DNA of 64,000 bases, taken from positions 558,001-622,000 of the forward strand of contig CAWHBK010000001.1 of the NCBI GenBank assembly GCA_963827605.1. Reading direction: 5' to 3'. The notes under the pieces were generated by a model. The model worked only from the letters and a program-made list of their open reading frames with translations, did no database searches and was not told the origin of the DNA. Below are positions 8,164-16,744 of the stretch, piece by piece (position 1 is the first letter of the stretch; every line of letters starts with the position of its first letter). Position numbers and translations under genes: made by a program. Source of the DNA: DSYU01 sp963827605. GTDB lineage: Bacteria > Chloroflexota > Anaerolineae > Anaerolineales > Anaerolineaceae.

Positions 8164-11130
8164 CTAGAGATTCGCGGATTCGGCGAGTCTGGCAATATTT
8201 TGATCCTGGCCTGGTTTTTCGGCTTTGTGATTGTAGTTGCGTTCGTCATCCAGATATTTACGCAAGAACTGTCCCGTATAGGATTCAGGCACCTGGCAAA
8301 CTTCTTCTGGCGTACCAAAGGCGACCAGCTCACCACCCCGGTCTCCGCCATCCGGGCCCAGGTCGATTAAGTAATCGGCCACCTTGATAATGTCCAGGTT
8401 ATGCTCAATGATCAACACCGAATTCCCGGCGTCTACCAGGCGCTGGAGTACCTCAATCAGTTTGTGGACATCCGCGGCATGCAAGCCGACTGAAGGCTCG
8501 TCCAGAACATACAAGGTTCTTCCGGTTGCCCGCCGCGAAAGCTCCTTGGCCAGCTTGACGCGCTGCGCCTCACCGCCCGAGAGAGTCGTGGCCGCCTGCC
8601 CAATGTGAATATAGCCCAGGCCAACATCCTGCAGCAGCTTCAGCTTATTGATGATTGAGGGAAAGGCTGGGAAAAGCTCCACCCCTTCATCCACCGTCGT
8701 ATCCAAAACGTCGGCAATCGAACGATCCTTGAAACGCACCTGCAAAGTCTCCCGGTTAAAACGGGCGCCATGACAAACATCACAAGGGACATAGATGTCC
8801 GGTAAAAATTGCATCTCAATACGCAGCTGGCCTTGCCCCTGGCAGGCTTCGCAGCGCCCACCATGTACGTTGAACGAGAAACGGCCGGCTTTATACCCCC
8901 GCATCTTGCTCTCCGGCAGTTCGGCAAACAGATGGCGGACCTCGTCGAACAACCCGGTGTAGGTACCAGGGTTCGAGCGTGGCGTCCGGCCAATCGGGGA
9001 TTGGTCGATATTGATAATCTTGTCCAGGTGTTCTAACCCATGGATGTGTTCGTATCCCCCAGCCTGGGTATGCGCACCATTCAGCTCATGCGCCAGGACA
9101 TTGTATAAAACGTCCACCATCAGGGTTGACTTACCCGACCCGGATACACCAGTAATACACACCAGCTTTCCCAGCGGGATTTCCACCGTCAGGTTCTTAA
9201 GGTTATTCGCCTTCGCCCCGACAATGGTCAGGTGTTTACCGTTGCCGGTCCGGCGTTGGTCCGGGATAGGGACTTTCAACCGCCGGGACAGATACGCGCC
9301 GGTGAGCGAATCAGGGTTGGTGAGAATTCTCTCATAGGGGCCTTCGGCAATGATCTGCCCGCCATGTTCGCCCGCGCCTGGCCCCATATCAACGATCCAG
9401 TCCGCAGATTGGATGGTCTCCTCGTCATGTTCTACCACCAGCACGGAGTTGCCCAGGTCCCGCAGGCTTTTAAGCGTAGCCAGCAAGCGCGCATTATCGC
9501 GCGGATGGAGACCAATGGAAGGTTCATCCAACACATAAAGAACGCCCATGAGGCGCGAACCTATCTGGGTTGCCAGGCGAATCCGCTGCGCCTCGCCGCC
9601 GGAAAGCGAGCCGGCGGAGCGGCCCAGGGTCAGGTAATCCAGGCCAACATCCACCAGAAATCCCAGCCGAGAGCGGATCTCTTTTAGGATACGTTCGGCA
9701 ATGGTCGTTTGACGGCGGGTAAAAGGCGTTTCAGCGCCTGCCAGGCGCTCAGCCCACTCCAGCGTCCGGTTCACCGGCCAATGCGTGGCTTCCACAATAT
9801 TGGTATTATCGATCGTTACAGCCATGGCCTCAGGACGCAAGCGCGTTCCTTTGCAGGTTGGGCAGGCCCGGTCGCTCATATACTCGGTGATCTTGTTGCG
9901 GATATATTCCGAGTTGCTTTCGCGGTAGCGCCGTTCCAGATTTGGGATTACCCCCTCAAAGGCGGTATTGTACGATGTATGGCGGCCGTTGCGGCCCTCC
10001 ACCTGTACGGTGATCTCCTCGCCCTGGGTACCGTAGAGGATGCGGTTGAGTTTCTCCTCTGGAATCTCGCGCACGGGGATATCCAGGTTGATGTGGTAAC
10101 GATGCGCAACGGACTCCACCATCTGCCAGTAATACCCGTTCTGGTCGCGTTCGCGCACGAAGTTCCACTCCATCGCCACGATTGCGCCCTCATTCAACGA
10201 GCGATCTGGGTCGGGGATCAGTAAATCCGGGTCGATCTCCAGGCGAGAGCCTAACCCCTGGCAATCGGGACAGGCGCCATGCGGCGTATTGAACGAGAAC
10301 GTGCGCGGTTCAATTTCCGCAATACTGACGCCATGTTCCGGGCAGGCCAGGTGTTCAGAGAACATCAGGTCGCGCGGCGGCTCGACCGACATATTCTGTA
10401 CGGTCAGATAACCCTCGCCCACTTTCAGCGCGGTTTCTACTGAATCCGTCAGCCGCGAACGGAAGGCACGCTGATCTTCATCGCTTTCCGGCTTGTGCAG
10501 CACAAGCCGGTCGACGACTGCCTCAATCGTATGGATTTTATAGCGGTCCAGAACGATATCATCGTCCAGGCTGGACACCTTGCCATCTACCCGCACGCGA
10601 ACAAAGCCCGCCTTGCGGATTTCTTCAAGAACGGCCTGGTAGGTACCTTTTCTGCCCCGGATGATGGGGGCCAGAATTAACAGACGGTTTTCGGCGGGCA
10701 ATGCCTCGATAACATCAACAATTTCCTGCGCGGACTGTCGCGCCACTTCTCGACCGCAAATGGGGCAGTGAGGAATGCCAACCCGGGCAAAGAGCAGGCG
10801 CAGGAAATCGTAAATTTCGGTCACAGTCCCAACCGTCGAGCGGGGATTGCGTGATGTGGCTTTCTGGTCGATCGAAACTGCCGGGGAAAGCCCTTCAATC
10901 GTATCTACATCCGGCTTATCCATCTGGCCTAAGAACTGGCGCGCATACGCCGATAGTGATTCCACGTACCGGCGCTGGCCCTCAGCAAAAATCGTATCAA
11001 ATGCAAGCGAGGATTTCCCCGACCCAGACAGACCAGTAATCACAACCAGCTTGTCACGCGGAATCTCTACCGTAATGTTTTTCAAATTGTGCTGGCGGGC
11101 GCCAACAACGCGAATGACATTCTGTGACAT
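8164..11130 (-). CDS. uvrA: excinuclease ABC subunit A
   Basis: UvrA is the DNA-damage sensor of nucleotide excision repair, a dimeric ABC ATPase that loads UvrB. The 988-residue frame is intact. Walker A sites are GLSGSGKSSLAF near residue 33 and GVSGSGKSTLMV near 640. ABC signatures LSGGEAQRIRLA and LSGGEAQRVKLA and both LDEPS Walker B motifs are visible. Zinc-finger cysteines occur as CPICG, CPDC and CEAC/CDVC sets. Length is slightly above the usual 940 residues, with an extra charged C-terminal tail (NYNHKAEKPGQ). It is one of the few long genes here without an indel. No convincing SOS operator was found in the 237 bp upstream. Confidence 0.97.
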   Translation of the reverse strand: MSQNVIRVVGARQHNLKNITVEIPRDKLVVITGLSGSGKSSLAFDTIFAEGQRRYVESLSAYARQFLGQMDKPDVDTIEGLSPAVSIDQKATSRNPRSTVGTVTEIYDFLRLLFARVGIPHCPICGREVARQSAQEIVDVIEALPAENRLLILAPIIRGRKGTYQAVLEEIRKAGFVRVRVDGKVSSLDDDIVLDRYKIHTIEAVVDRLVLHKPESDEDQRAFRSRLTDSVETALKVGEGYLTVQNMSVEPPRDLMFSEHLACPEHGVSIAEIEPRTFSFNTPHGACPDCQGLGSRLEIDPDLLIPDPDRSLNEGAIVAMEWNFVRERDQNGYYWQMVESVAHRYHINLDIPVREIPEEKLNRILYGTQGEEITVQVEGRNGRHTSYNTAFEGVIPNLERRYRESNSEYIRNKITEYMSDRACPTCKGTRLRPEAMAVTIDNTNIVEATHWPVNRTLEWAERLAGAETPFTRRQTTIAERILKEIRSRLGFLVDVGLDYLTLGRSAGSLSGGEAQRIRLATQIGSRLMGVLYVLDEPSIGLHPRDNARLLATLKSLRDLGNSVLVVEHDEETIQSADWIVDMGPGAGEHGGQIIAEGPYERILTNPDSLTGAYLSRRLKVPIPDQRRTGNGKHLTIVGAKANNLKNLTVEIPLGKLVCITGVSGSGKSTLMVDVLYNVLAHELNGAHTQAGGYEHIHGLEHLDKIINIDQSPIGRTPRSNPGTYTGLFDEVRHLFAELPESKMRGYKAGRFSFNVHGGRCEACQGQGQLRIEMQFLPDIYVPCDVCHGARFNRETLQVRFKDRSIADVLDTTVDEGVELFPAFPSIINKLKLLQDVGLGYIHIGQAATTLSGGEAQRVKLAKELSRRATGRTLYVLDEPSVGLHAADVHKLIEVLQRLVDAGNSVLIIEHNLDIIKVADYLIDLGPDGGDRGGELVAFGTPEEVCQVPESYTGQFLRKYLDDERNYNHKAEKPGQDQNIARLAESANL

Positions 11131-11367
11131 TGTTCCACCTTCTTTCCCGCCACTTAGTCAGCCTAATATTCCATCCTGTTCAAAAATGATAAAACGAGCA
11201 CCACCCGGCTGGTTAAGCGTAATTGTGGATTATACCAGATTACTAAGGAAATTTGTTCTAAGACCCGGAATGTTTATCATTTATATCGGCTTCCATCAGC
11301 AGAACGATCAAAAGCAAGATCGTGCTATAATGCAAATATCGCAACCATCCGGTTCCGAGAACCACAT

Positions 11368-12351
11368 ATGAACCTAGATATCCACACCGGCGTACAAGCC
11401 GCTTTTATCATCACCCTACTTCTGGGAGTGTTCAGCCTGTTATTGGGCATCCGTTCCATTCGGGCAGGGAACCGGCTCCAATATTTCCGCAAGCGCCACG
11501 ACCGCGTCGTGCAAGGCTGGCGGATGATCTTTATTTCCGCCGGGTTTGGGATGGCCTCATTCCTGATGAACAGTTACGCTGAGCCGGTGGCGTACCGCGT
11601 GTACCCACCTTCGCCCACCGTGACCCTTACGCCTACCATCACAATCACCCCGTCCATCTCCCCCACTCCCACCATTTCGATGACACCTACAATCACCGAT
11701 ACGCCTTCCATCACCAATACGCCTGGGATGCCAGTAGAGGTGGAGCAAAAATTTGAGTCCACCATTACGCCCAAGCCGGATGCCGTCTTTAGCGCCCCGC
11801 GCTTTGCGCGCGAGCTGGATGAGAAGAGCTTTCAGCCCATTGACCCAACCACTGAATTTGATAATCCAATTACCAAGATCTACGGAGTATTCAGTTACGA
11901 TCAGATGACTCCCGGCGCACAGTGGTCAGCACTGTGGTATCGTAATGGCGAGCTGGTTTTCTTCGAGACCTTGCCATGGAATGGCGGCACCGGCGGATAT
12001 GGCTACACCGAGTGGGGTCCGGCTTCCGATGAATGGCAGCCAGGCACCTACGAAGTGCAGCTATTCGTCGGCACGCAGTGGATCAAAGATGCCAGCGGAA
12101 CTTTTGTGGTTACCGGCGAACCGCCCGCACCTTTGCCCACCCCCTCTCCAACCCGGACGCGCAAGCCCACCAGCACAATCGGGCCAACCCCCACCCGGAC
12201 GGCTACTTCGACGCCCACAATAACGCGCACGCCGACGATTACGCTGACGCCCACCATCACCAGGACGCCAACCATTACCCGCACCCCGCGGCCCACCGAC
12301 ACACGCTGGCCGTCGCCCACCCAGCCAACACCTACCCGGACGCCGGACTAA
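11368..12351 (+). CDS. two-TM protein with Thr/Pro-rich linkers and beta-rich domain
   Basis: Unrecognised 327-residue protein. Two hydrophobic helices (residues about 10-28, FIITLLLGVFSLLLGI, and about 50-68) are followed by a Thr/Pro/Ile-rich repeat stretch (TPTITITPS). A globular segment of about 120 residues follows (residues about 130-255) with aromatic strands such as YGVFSYDQMTPGAQWSALW and YEVQLFVGTQWIKDASG. The C-terminus is again a (TPTITRTP)n repeat. The globular part resembles the small beta-sandwich domains of Chloroflexota surface proteins but I cannot name a family. A TATAAT hexamer at 11326-11331 is a candidate -10. The stop codon overlaps the stop of convergent psuG. Confidence 0.65.
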   Translation: MNLDIHTGVQAAFIITLLLGVFSLLLGIRSIRAGNRLQYFRKRHDRVVQGWRMIFISAGFGMASFLMNSYAEPVAYRVYPPSPTVTLTPTITITPSISPTPTISMTPTITDTPSITNTPGMPVEVEQKFESTITPKPDAVFSAPRFARELDEKSFQPIDPTTEFDNPITKIYGVFSYDQMTPGAQWSALWYRNGELVFFETLPWNGGTGGYGYTEWGPASDEWQPGTYEVQLFVGTQWIKDASGTFVVTGEPPAPLPTPSPTRTRKPTSTIGPTPTRTATSTPTITRTPTITLTPTITRTPTITRTPRPTDTRWPSPTQPTPTRTPD

Positions 12352-13277
12352 ATATATCTTCTCGGTTGGATCGCCACGGCGATTTTCGCCGCCAGGCGGG
12401 CATTATTGCGCAGGAGCGCCAGGTTCGCCGTCAGGCTGGCCCCGCCGCTGAGCTGGCTCACCCGCTCTAATAAGAAGGGCGTCACCGCTGCGCCAGTTAC
12501 TTTATTCCGGACGGCCTCTTCCAATGACTTCTGGATCCAGTCTTCCACCTGGTCGATGGGTAACGCAACATCCGCCGGCGGCGGTTGAACCACTAACAGC
12601 GCGCCTACAAGGCCCAGTTTCCAATGCTGCTGCGCAATCTGCGCTACCTCATCCGGGCTGTCAACCCGGACGTTGACCGGCAAACCGCTGCTATTGCTGT
12701 AAAAAGCCGGGAATTGATCCGTTCCATAGCCAATGACCAGTACACCCATGGTCTCTAAAACCTCAAGCGTGGCAGGCAGATCCAGGATCGCTTTTGCCCC
12801 AGCGCAGACTACCACCAGCGGGCTGCGGCCTAATTCGGGCAAATCCGCCGAAACGTCGAACGGCGCGCCGCGATGGACGCCGCCAATCCCGCCGGTTGCG
12901 AATACTTGGATTCCCGCCGCATGGGCCGCGAACAATGTCGCCGCGACGGTGGTTCCGCCGTTCTCTTTTCTCGCCAGGGCAATGCTAAAATCGCGCCGGC
13001 TAATTTTACGCGCCCCATCTTCATTCGCCAGGCGGTGAAGCTCTTCTGCACTCAACCCCAGGTGCACCTGCCCATCCAGCAGGCCCACCGTTGCTGGCGC
13101 TGCGCCTTGTTCACGGACTTCCTGTTCTAGCCCTTGGGCCAGTTGCAAGTTCTCCGGCCGCGGAAGGCCGTGCGTAATCACTGCCGACTCCAGCGCAACG
13201 ACCGGTAAACCCGCTCGTAAAGCTTGAGCCACTTCATATCCAAATACAAAAGAGGAGGGAATTTTTCTCATCATCAT
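12348..13277 (-). CDS. psuG: pseudouridine-5'-phosphate glycosidase
   Basis: PsuG cleaves the C-glycosidic bond of pseudouridine 5'-phosphate to uracil and ribose 5-phosphate, completing pseudouridine catabolism. Family motifs are VALESAVITHGLPRP, ISRRDF (the K/R region), GGTTVAAT, FATGGIGGVHRG and FYSNSSG. The length of 309 residues fits the family when translation starts at the ATG cluster 13277-13271. A longer frame begins at a TTG at 13325 but has no support. A TGATATAAA extended -10 (13285-13290) lies only 7 nt before the ATG, so the mRNA may be leaderless. The partner kinase PsuK is not adjacent; an uncharacterised PfkB kinase lies at 55544. Confidence 0.93.
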   Translation of the reverse strand: MMMRKIPSSFVFGYEVAQALRAGLPVVALESAVITHGLPRPENLQLAQGLEQEVREQGAAPATVGLLDGQVHLGLSAEELHRLANEDGARKISRRDFSIALARKENGGTTVAATLFAAHAAGIQVFATGGIGGVHRGAPFDVSADLPELGRSPLVVVCAGAKAILDLPATLEVLETMGVLVIGYGTDQFPAFYSNSSGLPVNVRVDSPDEVAQIAQQHWKLGLVGALLVVQPPPADVALPIDQVEDWIQKSLEEAVRNKVTGAAVTPFLLERVSQLSGGASLTANLALLRNNARLAAKIAVAIQPRRYI

Positions 13278-13421
13278 CTTTAATTTTATATCAGATACTT
13301 TTTGCCTGGTTGTGCCAATCCCCAAAAGTACGCTTATCCTAACAACCCTGTAAGCGATACATATGGGTGGGTATTGTATAATAAGCCAGAATGCCGCTTG
13401 TGCTTCGCCTAAGGACCATTA

Positions 13422-14411
13422 ATGAGGGTTCCAATAAATTCCGTTACCAAACGCCTGATACCAGGCCTGATCCTGGGGTTCGTTGTTCTGGTTGGTCTGG
13501 CTCTTATGGGAGATCTCCGTGAGGTCAGCCAATCCCTTTTGCGTTTCCGCTGGGAATATTTCTTAATTGCCATCGGGTTTACCCTGATTAATTATGCGCT
13601 GCGCTTCCTGAAGTGGCATTTTTACCTGGGTCAAATTGGGATTCGGAGCCTATCCTGGGGACAAAGCCTGCGGTTGTTTGTGGCCGGCTTTCCCCTCGCG
13701 GTCACGCCTGGCAAAATTGGCGAGGCGTTGAAAGGCGTTTGGCTCAACCGCATGTGTAAGATCCCTATCGGGCGGGGAGTGTCCGTGGTCCTGGCCGAGC
13801 GCATCAGCGACGGCCTGGCAGTCATGATTCTTTCTACCCTGGGCGTAATTGCTTACCCGCAATACTGGCCGGCCTTCACCGCCATCCTGGGAATACTCAT
13901 CCTGATAATCATCTTCTCACAGATCCGGCCGGTCGCGCTGTGGCTATTGAACCTTGGGGAAAAACTCCCCCTGGTCAATCGCATAGCGCATGGGATGCGA
14001 GAATTCTACGAAGGCAGCTTTGCCCTGTTCCGACCGGGCGCAGTTCTTCTGGCGGTTTTGCTGGGAACCATTTCCTGGCTGGGTGAGGGAGTTGGTTTCT
14101 ACTACATTTTACTGGGTTTAGGCGCCCCGCCCAGCATTCAATTAATGGCCTCCGCTATTTTTATTTTAGCCTTCTCCACCGCGATTGGCGCGGCCTCTGC
14201 GCTGCCCGGTGGTCTTGGGGCCGCTGAGATTTCCATCGCCGGGATGATGGCATTAGTCTTATGGGAAAGCCCCGCCATCGCCACCTCTGCTACCCTTTTG
14301 ATCCGCCTGGCGACCCTTTGGTTTGGCGTTGGGCTTGGGCTTTTGACCTGGAGTTTCTCACCGGATCTTTTAGGCATGCAAAGCGACCGAGGGTCAACGG
14401 CAGAAGCCTGA
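13422..14411 (+). CDS. YbhN/AglD-type integral membrane protein (LPG synthase TM family)
   Basis: 329 residues with about eight hydrophobic helices. It belongs to the flippase-like lysylphosphatidylglycerol synthase transmembrane family (UPF0104/YbhN/AglD). Supporting stretches are PGKIGEALKG (the conserved P-G-K-x-G-E motif near residue 100), VVLAERISDGLAVMIL and SALPGGLGAAEISIAG near residue 270. Members move or modify lipids or polyprenyl-linked sugars; the substrate here cannot be deduced. A TATAAT hexamer at 13377-13382 is a candidate -10 for it. The gene stands alone between divergent psuG and the kinase pair. Confidence 0.85.
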   Translation: MRVPINSVTKRLIPGLILGFVVLVGLALMGDLREVSQSLLRFRWEYFLIAIGFTLINYALRFLKWHFYLGQIGIRSLSWGQSLRLFVAGFPLAVTPGKIGEALKGVWLNRMCKIPIGRGVSVVLAERISDGLAVMILSTLGVIAYPQYWPAFTAILGILILIIIFSQIRPVALWLLNLGEKLPLVNRIAHGMREFYEGSFALFRPGAVLLAVLLGTISWLGEGVGFYYILLGLGAPPSIQLMASAIFILAFSTAIGAASALPGGLGAAEISIAGMMALVLWESPAIATSATLLIRLATLWFGVGLGLLTWSFSPDLLGMQSDRGSTAEA

Positions 14412-14481
14412 GAGCGTGAAATCTTCAGCAAAAAGAAGATAAAAAATTCATCTGTTTTTCACATGTGCAAACCGATTTCGG

Positions 14482-14511
14482 TTGAGGGTTAATGAAATCT
14501 TGGGGTAAAAT
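14482..14511 (+). promoter_or_regulatory. candidate sigma70-type promoter for the kinase genes
   Basis: TTGAGG (14482-14487), 18-bp spacer, TAAAAT (14506-14511), 33 nt before the start codon of the first kinase. Confidence 0.5.
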
Positions 14512-14544
14512 TTAAGTGGAAATTAAAGCAATCGGACAGCACAC

Positions 14545-16722
14545 ATGCCCCTAGCTCCTGGGACTCTTTTGAATAACCGTTACCGGATCGTTTCCATCCT
14601 CGGCCAAGGGGGAATGGGTGCGGTCTATCGTGCGTCCGATGAGCATCTCTTAATCCCGGTAGCCGTAAAAGAGAATCTATTTCTGACGGAAGAGTATGGG
14701 CGGCAGTTCCAACGCGAGGCGCATATTCTGGCTGGCCTGCGCCATCCTAATCTTCCGCATGTTTCCGATTATTTTATGATGGAAAATCAGGGCCAATACC
14801 TGGTGATGGATTATGTCGAAGGCGAAGATTTGCGCCAGCGGATGGAACGTATGGGCACGCTTCCCGAACGAGAAGCCATCCTGGTTGGCATTTCCATCTG
14901 CGACGCGCTCACCTACCTGCATACCCGGCGCGCGCCGATTGTCCATCGGGATATAAAACCTGGCAATATCAAAGTGACACCCGACGGGCAAGCCGTTCTG
15001 GTCGACTTTGGCCTGGCAAAAATCATGCAGGGAGCCCAGGTTACCTCTACCGGTGCAAGGGCGATGACCCCTGGTTACTCGCCCCCGGAACAATACGGCA
15101 CCGCGCGCACCGATTACCGTTCGGACATCTATTCGCTGGGGGCCACCCTGTATGCGACTCTGACCGGTGTGATCCCAGAAGACGGTCTTGCTCGCATGAC
15201 CGGGAAAGCCAGGCTTACCCCGGTTCGCGAACTGGCGCCCAAGGTAAACCGGCGTTTGGCGGAAACCATTGAACGCGCTCTGGAAGTCGATTCGGATGAC
15301 CGTTTCCAGACGGCTGAGGATTTTAAATGCAGCCTGGTTGATTCAGGCGAACTCTCCGATTACTATCAGGACCGCCCGGCAATTTCCCCACCACCCGCTA
15401 CAGGCACGAGTGGTGAAGGAAATGCAATCCTGAATGAAGAACTGGATGATAAGTCTGTGTCGAAGCCATCCAATGGAAATTCCAGGAAACGCCGGGGCCG
15501 AAAACGCCGTATCACCTGGGCATTGGTAGCAGTCCTGCTGGCTGTTATTGTCGGGACTGCCTGGTTATTCGCTGCCCGGCCCGATCTGCCCCGCTCAGTG
15601 GTGGCATATTTCACCGCAGCGCCAACCCCGGACCAAACACCAACGGAAATTGCTTCCATCCTATCCAGCCCGACCGGTGCCAGCACGCCTGGCACAGGCC
15701 AAACAACAGTGGCTGGCAGCAGCATTGCCGACCCCCTGCTGACCGCAACCGATACCCCAGCGCCCGAACCAACGGTTACACTGGCCCCCATGGCCACCCT
15801 GACTTCGGCCCCGACCGCAACGCCGAGAGGCGGAGGAATGGGGCAAATTGCCTTTGCCTCCGACCGGGGGGGAAACATGCAAGTCTGGTTGATGGACGTG
15901 TCCACAAAAAAATCGCACCAGATCACCGGCCAAAAGGACGGCGCCTGCCAGCCCACCTGGTCCCCGGATGGCATGCGTTTAGCATTTATCTCTCCCTGCT
16001 CGGATAAGCAGGATATGTATCAGGGAAGTATTATTTATGCGATCAACCTGGATGCGGAAGGCAATTCTGACCAGGCCAGTGTGATCCAGCTGACCAGGGG
16101 GTTGGAAGGCGACTTCGACCCGGCCTGGTCTCCAGACGGCAAGCGCATCGCCTTCACTACGTTATCCGGAGGGAAACCTGCCATCGCGGTGCTCAACCTG
16201 GATGACCTTTCCATTGAAGAGCTTTCCAAAATGAATTACGCGGATAAACACCCTTCATGGAACCCCAGCGGTATGCAGCTGGTGTTTGTCAGGCAGTTTC
16301 TCACCAGCCAAATCTGGGTTATGTCCAGCAACGGGCAGGTCCAGGATCAATTCTCACCCCGCAATCCAATCAATAACCTTTGGCCAACCTGGTCAGTGGA
16401 TGGACAGATCATTTTCTACAGTCAAACCAGCCCGGATTCAAACGTTCCCATGCTGGTTTACTTGCGTTATGAAGACCGCAATACGCCCAAGGAGAACCGC
16501 ATCCCAACCAATCCTAAAGGCGAATCAGGACCGGTCGCGGAGGTCCATCCCTCACCGGACGGTTTCTGGCTGGCCTTTGAGAGCTGGCCAGATGGCAAGA
16601 ACCATGATATTTACATGATGAATATCAACGGCTCGAACCGGGAACGGTTGACCACAGACCGGGCAAAAGATTTTGGTCCTGTTTGGCGTCCGCTGAGTGC
16701 GCGGACCAATCCGCTGCCATAG
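14545..16722 (+). CDS. Ser/Thr protein kinase with TM helix and extracytoplasmic PD40 propeller
   Basis: 725 residues, intact. The N-terminal Hanks-type kinase has the glycine loop GQGGMGAVY (about residue 20), the catalytic lysine in VAVKE (about 42), HRDIKPGN (about 135), DFGLAK (about 153) and the activation segment GYSPPEQYG. A basic juxtamembrane stretch leads to one transmembrane helix near residues 325-345 (ALVAVLLAVIVGTAWLF). A Thr/Pro linker and an extracytoplasmic PD40 propeller follow from about residue 430 (IAFASDRGGNMQVWLMD, WSPDGMRLAF, WSPDGKRIAF, WNPSGMQLVF). I infer a receptor kinase that senses an external ligand or wall state through the propeller. A paralogue follows 22 nt downstream, so the two are probably co-transcribed. 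Confidence 0.93.
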   Translation: MPLAPGTLLNNRYRIVSILGQGGMGAVYRASDEHLLIPVAVKENLFLTEEYGRQFQREAHILAGLRHPNLPHVSDYFMMENQGQYLVMDYVEGEDLRQRMERMGTLPEREAILVGISICDALTYLHTRRAPIVHRDIKPGNIKVTPDGQAVLVDFGLAKIMQGAQVTSTGARAMTPGYSPPEQYGTARTDYRSDIYSLGATLYATLTGVIPEDGLARMTGKARLTPVRELAPKVNRRLAETIERALEVDSDDRFQTAEDFKCSLVDSGELSDYYQDRPAISPPPATGTSGEGNAILNEELDDKSVSKPSNGNSRKRRGRKRRITWALVAVLLAVIVGTAWLFAARPDLPRSVVAYFTAAPTPDQTPTEIASILSSPTGASTPGTGQTTVAGSSIADPLLTATDTPAPEPTVTLAPMATLTSAPTATPRGGGMGQIAFASDRGGNMQVWLMDVSTKKSHQITGQKDGACQPTWSPDGMRLAFISPCSDKQDMYQGSIIYAINLDAEGNSDQASVIQLTRGLEGDFDPAWSPDGKRIAFTTLSGGKPAIAVLNLDDLSIEELSKMNYADKHPSWNPSGMQLVFVRQFLTSQIWVMSSNGQVQDQFSPRNPINNLWPTWSVDGQIIFYSQTSPDSNVPMLVYLRYEDRNTPKENRIPTNPKGESGPVAEVHPSPDGFWLAFESWPDGKNHDIYMMNINGSNRERLTTDRAKDFGPVWRPLSARTNPLP

Positions 16723-16744
16723 CCATCTTCTGTAGAAGGGGGAA

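Noticed and set aside
11131..11367. LexA/SOS box upstream of uvrA
   Set aside because: No sequence resembling CGAAC-N4-GTTCG or a comparable palindrome is found on either strand.
12130..12350. Short direct repeats in the Thr/Pro-rich tail of the 11368 gene, considered as a CRISPR or tandem repeat element
   Set aside because: The repeats encode (TPTITRTP)-type protein sequence in frame with no spacer structure.
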